This document shows positions 8,520 to 17,800 of a DNA stretch of 33,081 nucleotides, piece by piece. The notes below the pieces were generated by a model. It ran no database searches, was not told the origin of the DNA, and was given only the letters and a program-made list of their open reading frames with translations. The translations under genes and the position numbers were made by a program. The DNA is from Clostridia bacterium. GTDB taxonomy: Bacteria; Bacillota; Clostridia; Oscillospirales; Acutalibacteraceae. The stretch is from contig JAFWVC010000050.1 of the NCBI GenBank assembly GCA_017518415.1, positions 1 to 33,081 on the forward strand, given 5' to 3'. Position 1 is the stretch's first letter; each line of letters begins with the position of its first letter.

Positions 8520-10130
8520 ATGAAAGTGTATGCGTTTACTCCCGGGGACCGGACGCTGCCGGCCCATCCGCGGGCCGTGGCGCTCGGCCTGTTCGACGGC
8601 GTGCACGCCGGGCACCGGGCCGTGATTTGCCGGGCCGTCGGCCGCGATGCGCCGAACGGGAGCCTTGTGCCGCTGCCGGCCTGCGTGGCGGCTTTCCGGC
8701 AGCCGGCCTGGCAGATCAAACCGGATGCCGCGCAGATCTGCTCCGACGAGGCGCGCGACCGGGCGCTGCAGACGCTGGGCGTGGAGGAACGGATCGACCT
8801 GGATTTCGACGCCGTGCGGGATCTTTCCCCGGAGGCGTTTGTCCGGCAAGTGTTGCTGCGGGATTTGCGCGCCGCCTTCGTCTGCTGCGGAGAAAATTAT
8901 CATTTCGGGCGAGGCGGCGCCGGCACGGCCGAAACGCTGCGCTCGCTCTGCGCCGAAGCCGGCATTCCGTGTGAGATCGTTCCGACGCTGCCGGCCGACG
9001 GGGAGGCGATCAGCTCCTCCCGCATCCGCCGCTGCATCGCCGCCGGCGATATGCGCACGGCCTCCCGTCTGCTCGGGCGGCCCTTTACCATCGATTTTCC
9101 CGTGACAGACGGACAGCACCGCGGCCGCACCTTCGGGTTCCCGACCATCAACCAGCCGCTGCCGCCGCATTTTGTACAGCCCCGGTTCGGGGTATACGCC
9201 TCCTGCGCAATCGTGGACGGCAAAATGTACAGGGCCGTGACCAACATCGGGCGGCACCCCTCCGTGGGTTGCTCCGAACCGACGGCGGAAACCTATATCT
9301 ACGGGTACAGCGGCGACCTGTACGGGCAGCGCATCCCGGTCACGCCGGTGCGCTTTCTGCGGCCGGAACGGGTCTTCGACGGTGCCGGCCCGCTGCGGGA
9401 CCAGATCCTGCGGGACAGCCGGCAGGCGCTGGCGCTCACGCAGCCGGACGGGTCTGCCGTCCGCGCGGTGTTGTTCGATTTTGACGATACCCTGCAGGAT
9501 TTCAACGCTTCTTTTCCGCGGTATGCGGATTGGTTCGTGCGGCGGCGGTTTCCGGACCTGGATGCGGCCGAACACGCGGCCCGCGTCCGTTTTATGTGCG
9601 CGCACAGCAACCACGGGTACATCCCCTGGCCGGATTATCTCGAGCAGATGATCCGGGAATGGAACTGGACCTCGCCGCCGCCGCCGGACGAGCTGCTGAA
9701 AGAGTTTTGCCTGAAAACCGCCGAGGTGCTTTGCATGCGGCCGGACGCCTTTCCGCTGCTGCAAACGCTGCGGCAGCGCGGCTACCTGATCGGCCTTGTG
9801 ACCAACGGCCCGGCCGTGATGCAGCACCGCAAGCTGGATCTTTGCCGGCTGCGGCCGCTGCTGGACACCGTCGCCGTCTCCGGCACCGAGGGCGTGCATA
9901 AGCCGGAGCCCGAGCTGTTTCGCCGGGCGGCTATGCGGCTGGGCGTTGCGTGCGAAAACTGCCTGTACGTGGGGGATCACCCCGTCAACGACATCGGCGG
10001 GGCGCAGGCGGCCGGCATGCAGGCCGCTTTCCTGCCGACGAGCTGGGACTTTGAGCCGCAGGGGAACTATCTGACGATATCCCGGCTGAGCGATCTGCTG
10101 GCGCTCCTGCCGCCGAGAAAGGAACTTTGA
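8520..10130 (+). CDS. ribF: Bifunctional riboflavin kinase/FAD synthetase fused to a C-terminal HAD phosphatase
   Basis: 536 residues in one uninterrupted frame. Residues 1-150 are the FMN adenylyltransferase (FAD synthetase) domain with GLFDGVHAGH (23-32) and the ISSSRIRR motif. Residues about 170-305 are riboflavin kinase, with GRTFGFPTIN, GVYASC, NIGRHPSV and the ETYIYGYSGDLYG segment containing the expected catalytic Glu. The usual RibF end (FLRPERVFDG..LRDQILRDSRQA) is followed after about 10 residues by a full HAD domain (about 315-530): motif I DFDDT with Asp320 and Asp322, motif II LVTNG, motif III HKPEPELF, motif IV VGDHPVNDIGGA. The HAD part resembles class IA YjjG/YigB-type phosphatases. 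The start at 8520 follows AGAGGATGAG; no Shine-Dalgarno or start is seen at the junction, so a separate HAD gene is unlikely. The HAD substrate is unknown; FMN or the riboflavin precursor ArPP are plausible. Confidence 0.92.
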   Translation: MKVYAFTPGDRTLPAHPRAVALGLFDGVHAGHRAVICRAVGRDAPNGSLVPLPACVAAFRQPAWQIKPDAAQICSDEARDRALQTLGVEERIDLDFDAVRDLSPEAFVRQVLLRDLRAAFVCCGENYHFGRGGAGTAETLRSLCAEAGIPCEIVPTLPADGEAISSSRIRRCIAAGDMRTASRLLGRPFTIDFPVTDGQHRGRTFGFPTINQPLPPHFVQPRFGVYASCAIVDGKMYRAVTNIGRHPSVGCSEPTAETYIYGYSGDLYGQRIPVTPVRFLRPERVFDGAGPLRDQILRDSRQALALTQPDGSAVRAVLFDFDDTLQDFNASFPRYADWFVRRRFPDLDAAEHAARVRFMCAHSNHGYIPWPDYLEQMIREWNWTSPPPPDELLKEFCLKTAEVLCMRPDAFPLLQTLRQRGYLIGLVTNGPAVMQHRKLDLCRLRPLLDTVAVSGTEGVHKPEPELFRRAAMRLGVACENCLYVGDHPVNDIGGAQAAGMQAAFLPTSWDFEPQGNYLTISRLSDLLALLPPRKEL

Positions 10131-10132
10131 CC

Positions 10133-10714
10133 ATGAGCCGCAGCTTTTTTGCCTTTTTATCCCGCATGAAATACATCAACCGCTGGGCGCTGATGCGCAA
10201 CACCCGCCCCGAGAACATCTGCGAGCATTCGCAGGACGTGGCGGTGCTGGCCCACGCGCTGGCGGTACTGCAAAACAAGCGTTTCGGCCCGCCGGTGGAC
10301 GCCGGGCGCTGCGTGCTGCTGGCGCTGTATCACGATGCGCCGGAGATTTTTACCGGCGACCTGCCGACCCCGGTGAAATACGGCACCCCCGCGATCCAGC
10401 ACGCATACAAGGAGATCGAACGGGAGGCGGCCGACCGGCTGCTGGCGATGCTGCCGGAGGATATGCAGCCCGAGTACCGCCCCTGGCTGACCGAAGAAGG
10501 GATCTTGCCGGAAGAAAAACGGCTGGTCAAGGCAGCCGACAAGCTGGCGGCGCTGATCAAATGCGCGGAGGAGTTGGAACAGGGCAACCGGGAGTTCCGC
10601 AGCGCGTACGACGCAACGCTGGCCGCCGTGCGCCGGATGCAACTGCCGGCGGCGGACTGCTTTGTCGAAGAGTTCCTGCCCGCCTTCTCCCGCACGCTGG
10701 ACGAGCAGCGGTAA
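10133..10714 (+). CDS. yfbR: YfbR-like HD-domain 5'-deoxynucleotidase
   Basis: 193 residues, close to E. coli YfbR (199). YfbR hydrolyses deoxynucleoside 5'-monophosphates. The metal and substrate residues align: NICEHS (His32), YHDAPEIFTGD (His67, Asp68, Glu71, Asp76) and KAADKLAALIKC with the distal Asp. The conserved N-terminal pattern RMKYINRWALMRN is present. ATG at 10133 is preferred over TTG at 10127 because AAAGGA lies 9-10 nt upstream. It is the last gene of the operon, 2 nt after the ribF-HAD fusion, and is followed by a strong terminator. The symbol is by similarity. Confidence 0.88.
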   Translation: MSRSFFAFLSRMKYINRWALMRNTRPENICEHSQDVAVLAHALAVLQNKRFGPPVDAGRCVLLALYHDAPEIFTGDLPTPVKYGTPAIQHAYKEIEREAADRLLAMLPEDMQPEYRPWLTEEGILPEEKRLVKAADKLAALIKCAEELEQGNREFRSAYDATLAAVRRMQLPAADCFVEEFLPAFSRTLDEQR

Positions 10715-10730
10715 CGGTTTGCAAATGACG

Positions 10731-10790
10731 GGCGGCAGCTGCCGAAACTGCGTTTCGGTTGCTGTCGCCTGCTTTTTTCGACTTTTTTTG
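10731..10790 (+). terminator. Terminator of the rimP-yfbR operon
   Basis: A long stem GGCGGCAGC-TG-CCGAAAC, loop TGC, GTTTCGG-TT-GCTGTCGCC (10731-10769) is followed by T6 and then T7 runs. Confidence 0.85.
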
Positions 10791-10809
10791 CAGGAAACAA
10801 AAATAAATA

Positions 10810-10838
10810 TTGCAAAACGGGAAAGAATCCGTTACAAT
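10810..10838 (+). promoter_or_regulatory. Promoter of the aminotransferase gene
   Basis: TTGCAA (10810-10815), 17-bp spacer, TACAAT (10833-10838), giving a leader of about 40 nt before the start codon. Confidence 0.7.
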
Positions 10839-10882
10839 AGTGTTTGTATGTGGCAAAATCACCCGCGGAAGGAGACCGAACC

Positions 10883-12163
10883 ATGGCAACGCTGCAACAA
10901 CTGGACCAGACACAACTGCAACAACTTCTCACGGAACTGACCGCCCGGTATGAACAATACCGCGCCCGGGGCCTGAAACTGGATATGTCCCGCGGCAAGC
11001 CGGGCGCCGGCCAGCTGGACCTGACAAACGATATGCTGACCTGCCTGCGGCCGGAAGACGGCTTCCGGTCCGAGGCCGGTATTGACGTGCGCAACTACGG
11101 GCTGATGGACGGGATCCCGGAAATGAAACGGATCTTTTCCCGGCTGTTGGGCGTACCGGAGGAAAACCTGATCGTCGCCGGCAACTCCAGCCTGAACCTG
11201 ATGTTCGACTATATCTGTACCGCTTTTGCCAAAGGCGTTTGCGGCCGCACCCCGTGGAGCCGGGAAGAAAAGCTGAAGTTTTTGTGCCCCGCGCCGGGAT
11301 ATGACCGGCACTTTGCGATCACCGAGTATTTCGGGTTCGAACTGATCACGGTGCCGATGACCGGGACCGGCCCCGATATGGACCGGGTCGAGGACCTGGT
11401 ACGCGATCCGGCCGTCAAGGGCATCTGGTGCGTGCCGATGTACTCCAACCCCGACGGCATCACCTACTCTGACGAAACGGTGCGCCGTTTCGCCGCACTG
11501 AAGCCGGCCGCGCCGGATTTCCGCATCATGTGGGACAACGCGTATTGCGTGCATCATCTGACCGACACGCCGGACAGGCTGCTGAACCTCTTTGAAGAAG
11601 CCCGCGCCCGCGGCAACGAAGACCTTGTGCTGGAGTTTGCTTCCACCTCCAAAATCAGCTTTCCGGGGGCGGGCGTGGCCGTTGTCGCGGCCAGTGCGGC
11701 GAACATCGCCGACATCAAAAGCCGCATGAAGGTGCAGACCATCGGCTTCGACAAGATCAACATGCTGCGGCACGCCCGGTATTTCAAGGACGCCGACGGC
11801 GTACTGGCCCACATGAAAAAACAGGCGGCGCTGCTGCGTCCCCACTTTGAAATCGTACTGCAAACGCTGGAACGGGAGCTCGGGCCGCTCGGCATCGCCC
11901 GGTGGCATAAACCCAACGGCGGATATTTTGTAAGCGTCAACCTGCTGCCCGGCTGCGCCAAAGAGACGGTGCGCCTGTGCCGGGAGGCCGGCGTCGTGCT
12001 CACCGGCGCGGGGGCGACCTTCCCCTACGGACGGGACCCGCAGGATTCCAACCTGCGCATCGCGCCCACCTTCCCGCCGCTGGATGAATTGCAGACCGCC
12101 ATCGATCTGTTCTGCATCTGCGCACAGATCGCGTCCGTCAAAAAACGGCTCGGGACCCTTTGA
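10883..12163 (+). CDS. Type Ic aspartate-type aminotransferase (PLP-dependent)
   Basis: 426 residues. It belongs to fold-type I PLP aminotransferases and looks like the subgroup Ic aspartate aminotransferases known from Corynebacterium AspT: LDMSRGKPGAGQLDLTNDML near the start, VAGNSSLNLMFDYI (phosphate-cup region), MYSNPDGITYSDE, MWDNAYCVHHL and the Schiff-base lysine Lys257 in ASTSKISFPG. The likely reaction is aspartate plus 2-oxoglutarate to oxaloacetate plus glutamate; specificity is inferred from family. The start at 10883 follows GGAAGGAG. It stands alone between its own promoter and terminator. Confidence 0.88.
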   Translation: MATLQQLDQTQLQQLLTELTARYEQYRARGLKLDMSRGKPGAGQLDLTNDMLTCLRPEDGFRSEAGIDVRNYGLMDGIPEMKRIFSRLLGVPEENLIVAGNSSLNLMFDYICTAFAKGVCGRTPWSREEKLKFLCPAPGYDRHFAITEYFGFELITVPMTGTGPDMDRVEDLVRDPAVKGIWCVPMYSNPDGITYSDETVRRFAALKPAAPDFRIMWDNAYCVHHLTDTPDRLLNLFEEARARGNEDLVLEFASTSKISFPGAGVAVVAASAANIADIKSRMKVQTIGFDKINMLRHARYFKDADGVLAHMKKQAALLRPHFEIVLQTLERELGPLGIARWHKPNGGYFVSVNLLPGCAKETVRLCREAGVVLTGAGATFPYGRDPQDSNLRIAPTFPPLDELQTAIDLFCICAQIASVKKRLGTL

Positions 12164-12175
12164 CGCGTCCTTTTT

Positions 12176-12209
12176 GCCGGAGATCCGCCGATCTCCGGCT
12201 TTTCTTTTT
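12176..12209 (+). terminator. Terminator of the aminotransferase gene
   Basis: Perfect 10-bp stem GCCGGAGATC/GATCTCCGGC with loop CGCC, followed by TTTTCTTTTT. Confidence 0.92.
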
Positions 12210-12242
12210 GTAATTTTTCTTCCAATATCCGCCGCGGGTGGA

Positions 12243-12271
12243 TTGACTTTTCGGACAACTGCTTATATAAT
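12243..12271 (+). promoter_or_regulatory. Promoter of secD-secF
   Basis: TTGACT (12243-12248), 17-bp spacer, TATAAT (12266-12271): near-consensus sigma-A promoter. Confidence 0.85.
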
Positions 12272-12331
12272 AAAAAAAATAGCGACGCCCTTCGGGGCCC
12301 GCAGGATTTGTAAGCAATGGAGGAACAGCCG

Positions 12332-13741
12332 ATGAAGCGCACCGCAAAACCGACCTTCTTCATCGTGGCTCTTCTGATCTTCGCGCTGGCGTACACGACC
12401 TTTTTCGGCGTATACACCACCTTCGGAGACAGACAGGACACCGTACTCCGCGGAGTCAGCGATATCCGTTTCGGTATCGACATCCGCGGCGGTATCGACG
12501 TGACCTTCGGGCCCGTGGACGAATCGGTCTCGGTCAGCCAAGCCAACCTGGACGGCGCCAAGGATATCATTGTCCGCCGTCTGATCGCCAACGGTATTAC
12601 CGATTACGAAGCCTATACGGACCTGACCAACAAGCAGGTAATCGTCCGCTTCCCGTGGAAGGCGGATGAGGCGGAGTACGACTCCGCAAAGGCCATTGAG
12701 GAACTGGGCAAGACCGCCCGGCTGGAGTTCCACTACGGTGGCTCCACGACCGATGAGAACGGCAAAGCCAAGCCGGAAGGGGACCTGATCCTGTCCGGCG
12801 CACAGGTCAAGAGCGCGGAGCCTGCCACGCAGCAGGACAACGACACCAGCACCCTGACCAACATCGTGATCCTCAACCTGAACGACAGCGCCAAAGAAGC
12901 CTTCTCCGAAGCGACCGCCAAGCAGAAGGGCACCGGCACCATCTCCATCTGGCTGGATAACGAGATGATCTCCAACGCCAACGTCAACGACCATATCACC
13001 GACGGCGTGGCCATCATTTCCGGCGGTTTCCCGGAATATTCCGACGCTGTGTCGCTGGCCAACCTGATCAACTCCGGTGCGCTGCCGTTCAGCATCGAAG
13101 TCAAAAGCTCCGGCGTCATTTCCGCGTCGCTGGGTTCCAAGGCCCTGAACGTCATGCTGTGGGCCGGCATCGTCGCCTTCGCGCTGGTGTCGCTGTTCAT
13201 GGTGCTGTATTATCGGCTGCCCGGCGTGGTCGCCGTCATCTCTCTGCTCGGGCAGGTGGCCGGCTCGCTGGCCGTTGTGTCCGGTTATTTCAGTTTCTTT
13301 AACGGGTTTACGCTCACGCTGCCCGGTATTGCCGGTATCATCATTTCCATCGGTATGGGCCTGGACGCCAACATCATCACGTCCGAACGCATCAAGGAAG
13401 AGATCCGCGCCGGCAAGACCATCGACGGCGCGCTGCAGAAGGGCTCCGAGGAATCCTTCTGGGCCATCTTCGACGGCAACATCACCGTTATCATCGTGGC
13501 CGTGATCCTCATGGGCGTCTTCGGGCCGCCCAGCGGGTTCTGGTCCAAGGTGCTGTACCCGGTGCTGTTCCTGTTCCCGACGGCGACGACCGGCTCGGTC
13601 TATTCGTTCGGGTTCACCCTGTTCGCGGGCATTATCTTCAACTTTATCATGGGCGTGTACGCGTCGCGCGCCATGCTCAAATCGCTCTGCCGCTTCCGCC
13701 TGTTCCGGAAGCCGTGGCTGTTGGGAGGTGAGCGGTCATGA
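12332..13741 (+). CDS. secD: Protein translocase subunit SecD
   Basis: 469 residues. SecD works with SecF and SecYEG, using proton motive force to pull proteins outward. One N-terminal membrane helix (about 9-28) is followed by the conserved FGIDIRGGIDVTFG, a large extracytoplasmic P1 domain (about 45-265) and five further membrane helices, with LGSKALNVM, LTLPGIAGIIISIGMGLDAN and ERIKEE as hallmarks. The start at 12332 is chosen because GGAGGA lies 7 nt upstream; the ATG at 12317 precedes that Shine-Dalgarno. The stop overlaps the secF start by 4 nt. Confidence 0.95.
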   Translation: MKRTAKPTFFIVALLIFALAYTTFFGVYTTFGDRQDTVLRGVSDIRFGIDIRGGIDVTFGPVDESVSVSQANLDGAKDIIVRRLIANGITDYEAYTDLTNKQVIVRFPWKADEAEYDSAKAIEELGKTARLEFHYGGSTTDENGKAKPEGDLILSGAQVKSAEPATQQDNDTSTLTNIVILNLNDSAKEAFSEATAKQKGTGTISIWLDNEMISNANVNDHITDGVAIISGGFPEYSDAVSLANLINSGALPFSIEVKSSGVISASLGSKALNVMLWAGIVAFALVSLFMVLYYRLPGVVAVISLLGQVAGSLAVVSGYFSFFNGFTLTLPGIAGIIISIGMGLDANIITSERIKEEIRAGKTIDGALQKGSEESFWAIFDGNITVIIVAVILMGVFGPPSGFWSKVLYPVLFLFPTATTGSVYSFGFTLFAGIIFNFIMGVYASRAMLKSLCRFRLFRKPWLLGGERS

Positions 13742-14664
13742 TGAACAACTTTGATTTCGTCGGCCGCCGCAAACTGTTCGCCCTGATTTCCGCCGGCATT
13801 CTCGTCGTCGGGCTGCTGCTCAACCTCATCCTCGGGGTGGAGCTGGACGTATCCTTCAAAGGCGGCACGATGCTGAAAATCAGCTATACCGGCACCATTG
13901 AAGAAAAGGCTGCCGAAGCGGCCGTGACCGCCCAGTACAGCAAGGCGGACGTACAGCTGACCACCAACGACCTGGCAAACACCCAGTTGATCACCGTTTA
14001 CCTGACCGACAAACTGTCGGTAGAGGAAAAGACGGCGCTGATCGACGCGGTGCAGAAGGCCTTCCCGGACAACGGCATCAAAGAGGAAGAATCCAGCCTG
14101 CTCAGCCCGAGCATGGGGTCGCTGTTCTTCATCAAGTGTCTGGTCGCCGTAGCGCTGGCGGGCATCCTGTTGACGCTGTACGTGGCCCTGCGTTTCCGCC
14201 GCATCGGCGGGTGGACGGCCGGCGTGATGGCGCTCGTCGCCCTGCTCAACGACATTCTGGTCGCGTACTTCATCTTCGTGATTTTCCGGATCCCGCTGAA
14301 CGACAACTTTGTGGCGGTGGTGCTCTCCATCCTCGGTTACTCGCTCAACGCCACCATCGTGATCTACGACCGGATCCGTGAAAACCGCCGCAAACTCGGC
14401 GTCAAGATGCCGCTGGAAGACGTGGTCAACCTCAGCATCCGCCAATCCTTTACCCGGTCGATGAACACCAGCCTGTGCGTGTTCATCGCCATCGCGGTCG
14501 TCGCCGTGATGGCGATGGCCATGGGGATGGATTCCATCGTCAGTTTCGCGCTGCCGATGATGTTCGGCGTGCTGTCCGGCTTCTATACCTCCACCTTCCT
14601 GTGCGCCCCGCTGTGGACCGGCTGGCAGCTGCGCCGCCACAAAAAGGCCGCCGCGCAGGCGTGA
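13738..14664 (+). CDS. secF: Protein translocase subunit SecF
   Basis: 308 residues. Partner of SecD. N-terminal membrane helix (about 12-33), then VELDVSFKGGTMLKISY, a short extracytoplasmic P4 domain, and five C-terminal helices with LNDILVAYF, GYSLNATIVIYDRIREN and RSMNTSLCVFIAI. It is a separate gene, unlike the fused SecDF of Bacillus. GGGAGGTG lies 7-8 nt before the first ATG (13738); a second ATG follows at once. Confidence 0.95.
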   Translation: MMNNFDFVGRRKLFALISAGILVVGLLLNLILGVELDVSFKGGTMLKISYTGTIEEKAAEAAVTAQYSKADVQLTTNDLANTQLITVYLTDKLSVEEKTALIDAVQKAFPDNGIKEEESSLLSPSMGSLFFIKCLVAVALAGILLTLYVALRFRRIGGWTAGVMALVALLNDILVAYFIFVIFRIPLNDNFVAVVLSILGYSLNATIVIYDRIRENRRKLGVKMPLEDVVNLSIRQSFTRSMNTSLCVFIAIAVVAVMAMAMGMDSIVSFALPMMFGVLSGFYTSTFLCAPLWTGWQLRRHKKAAAQA

Positions 14665-14684
14665 TTCCGTTCTCCTTGCTTTTT

Positions 14685-14719
14685 ACGGGAGACTGCGTTC
14701 AGCAGTCTCCCGTTTTTTC
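14685..14719 (+). terminator. Terminator of secD-secF
   Basis: Perfect 12-bp stem ACGGGAGACTGC/GCAGTCTCCCGT, loop GTTCA, then a T-run. Confidence 0.95.
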
Positions 14720-14744
14720 TGTCCGCGGCGGCGAGAAATCGCTC

Positions 14745-14773
14745 TTGTTTATATAAAATATGTATGCTATAAT
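14745..14773 (+). promoter_or_regulatory. Promoter of the yfhO-GT2-folB-folK operon
   Basis: TTGTTT (14745-14750), 17-bp AT-rich spacer, TATAAT (14768-14773). The leader is about 48 nt. Confidence 0.75.
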
Positions 14774-14827
14774 AAATATAACTATCCATTTGTCGGTGAC
14801 TTTTTTACGGAAAGGTGCGTTCCGCCT

Positions 14828-17800
14828 ATGATTCCAGCGAAAGATTCTCTTTTTAAGCGGTCCGTGTCGGCCGCTCTGGTCCTGATTGCCGCGCTGCTGT
14901 TTCTGCTGGCCGCGATGCCGAAAGAGGGCTCCTTTTCCGTCGACTATCCGCTGCAGGAAAAGGTGTACGTCTTCGGTCTGCTGCTGTTGACCGGCCTGGT
15001 CTGCGGGGCCGCCGTCTGGATGATTTTCCGCACGCCGCAGCAGGACAGGCAGCCGCGCGCCTTCCTGATCCCGCTGCTGTCCGGGCTGCTGGCACTCGGG
15101 CTGCTGGCGCTGGGGTACGTCCGCGTCGGGATGTGGCCCATCGGCAAAGAGAGCGCGATGATCGTCGATATGCACCACCAATACGCGCCGCTGCTGGCCT
15201 ATCTGCGGGATTCGATCACGGGGGGCGGCAACGTCCTGTACAGCTTCGAAACGGGGCTCGGCAGTTCCTTTTTGCCGATGTTCGGCTATTATTTGGCCAG
15301 CCCGCTGAACGTGCTGCTGGTGCTGTTCCCCGACCGGCTGCTGACCGAGGGCATCCTGTGCATCACGATGCTCAAGGTGACGCTTTCCGCCGTATTTTTT
15401 GCCTGCATGCTGCAATACGTGTATAAACGCCGCACCGCCGCCGTCACGGTCGTATCGGTGCTGTATGCGCTGATGATCTATATGCTGGCCTACTCGTGGA
15501 ACGTCATGTGGCTGGACGTGATCATGGTGTTGCCGCTGGTGCTGTTGAGCTTTGAACGGCTCATGCGCACCGGCAGGTTCGGCGCGTATATCTTTTCGCT
15601 GGCTTATGTTTTGTATGCCAACTATTATATCGGGTTTATGGCATGCATCTTTTTGACGCTGTATTTTATCGCCTTTTTGCTGCGTACCCGCCGCACCGCC
15701 GCCCAGAATGCTTCGGCCACGCTGCGTTTCTTCATCGGGTCGGCGCTGGCCGGCGGCCTGGTGATGGCGCTGCTGCTGCCGGTATACTTCGGCCTGCTGC
15801 AAACCTCGGCGGTCGGCGCTTCGATGCCGGACACCGCCGCCAACTTCACGCTGTTTGACCTGCTGGGCCGCCACCTGTACGGCGTGACGCCCACCATCCG
15901 TTCCGGCAACCTGCCCAACATCGCCTGCGGGATGCTGGCCGTGGTGACGCTGCCGCTTTTTGCAACGCTGAAGACCATTCCGCTGCGCCGCCGGTTGACC
16001 TACGGCGGGCTGTGGCTGGTCATGGCGTTGAGCATGGTCGTCAACCGGTTCGATCTGCTGTGGCACGGCCTGCACGCGCCGAACGACCTGCCGTACCGCT
16101 TTTCCTTCCTGTATTCACTGGTGCTGCTGCTGATCGCCTATGAAACGCTGCTGCACTTGAAGGACGTGAGCGTCAAGCAAGTCTGCCTGTCGTGCGCCGG
16201 GCTGGCCGCCTATCTGGTGGTGGAGGAGAAGTTCGGCGGCGGCACGTACGGCTTCCGCTCCATCTACGTTTCCCTGCTGCTGATCGGCCTGTACGGCCTG
16301 ATCGCGGCGCTGGCGGGCAACAAGGTGCTGCGCACGCGCGTGGCCTACGCCTGCCTGCTGTGCGTCGTGACCGCCGAGCTGATCTCACATACCGGCCAGA
16401 CGCTGGAGCAGCTCAACCGGCAGGAATATTACACCGACCACCAATATTATGTGGATAACCTGGTGACCGAAACCGTCGGTCAGGCGGTGCGGGATACCCA
16501 GGCCATCGCCGCCGATCAGCTGGGCGGGCAGACCTTTTACCGTATGGAGTTTTTGCCGCGCCGCACGCTGGTGGATACCGCTTTGTTCCGCTACCGCGGG
16601 CTGACCCTGTTTTCCTCCAGCAATTATTATCAGACGACCCGGCTGATGAACGCCCTCGGGTTTGCCTCCAACGGCGTGAACAGCTACGCCTACCGCGCCT
16701 TCATCGCCCCGGTGGATTCCCTGCTGGGCGTGCGTTACCTGATCTCCAATACCACACAGGACACCGTCCGGCAGCTGAGGCTGCTCGACACCGTCACGCG
16801 CAGCGACGAACCGGACGGGGAAAACGCCCAGACCTATTATATCTATGAAAATCAGGCGGCGCTGCCGGTAGCTTTTATGGTACAACCGTCGGTGCGTACC
16901 TGGGAATACTCCTATTATGACCCGGTGACTACGCAGCAATCCCTTTTTGAGGCGATCACGACCGGCCTGTCCGGCACCCTCTACACCGTGGCGCCCGTTT
17001 CGGTGGCGGAAAACGCCTCCAACGGCAGCGTCAACCCCTCGGTATCGTCCACCTATATCTCGATGTCCGGCGGCAGTACCGCCGCGCGCTTCAACGCCAC
17101 CATCGAAGCCGCCGGACAATGCTACGTATACGTCGATTGCCGCGCGGCCCGCTCAGCCAGCGCCGTCGTGCAGTCTGCCGGTGAAACCTTCAATTATTCC
17201 GTCTCCCCGCGGGAACCGTATATGATCGACGTCGGCATCCGGCACCCGGGGGACGTGGTGCAGGTCAGCCTGACGGCGGATTCCGGCTGCGGCGGCCACC
17301 TGTACGTGCTGACGCTGAACGAAGCGTATTGTAACGCGGCCCTCAAAGCCCTGCGTGACGACGCTATGGCCGTCACGCAATATACAGAAAGTAATATAGT
17401 CGGCACCGTCAACGCATCGTATTCCGGCGTGCTGATGACGACCATCCCGTACGATAAAGGGTGGCATGTGAAGGTGGACGGCAAAACGGTCGATACCTTC
17501 GCCGTTTCTGACGCGCTGCTGGCCTTCGACCTGTCCGCCGGCAGCCACGTCGTGGAACTCTCCTTCTGGCCAAGAGGGCTGACGGCCGGCCTGATCATCT
17601 CCGGCCTGTGCGCGGCGGTGGTCGCGGTACTGCTGATTCTGCTGCGCCGCCGGCCGGGCGACGACGTGACCGGCGAAACGTTCTTTGACGGGGAAACGCC
17701 GGCCGGGCCGCCGGAAGATCCGGCCGGGGACCTTCCCTTCGTGTGGGAAAAACCTGCGCCGGCGGACGCGCCTGACGATGCGCAGTGGGCAGAGGACGCC

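Noticed and set aside
9420..9480. Frameshift or assembly error as the cause of the RibF-HAD fusion
   Set aside because: Both domains and the linker are in one frame with consistent codon use, and no stop, start or Shine-Dalgarno lies at the junction. Relatives should still be compared.
14828..14900. Signal-peptide-bearing secreted protein instead of YfhO
   Set aside because: The first hydrophobic stretch is followed by about a dozen more membrane helices, so it is a polytopic membrane protein.
16450..16458. DnaA-box-like TGTGGATAA
   Set aside because: A single copy inside yfhO coding sequence, with no cluster or AT-rich unwinding region, so not an origin.
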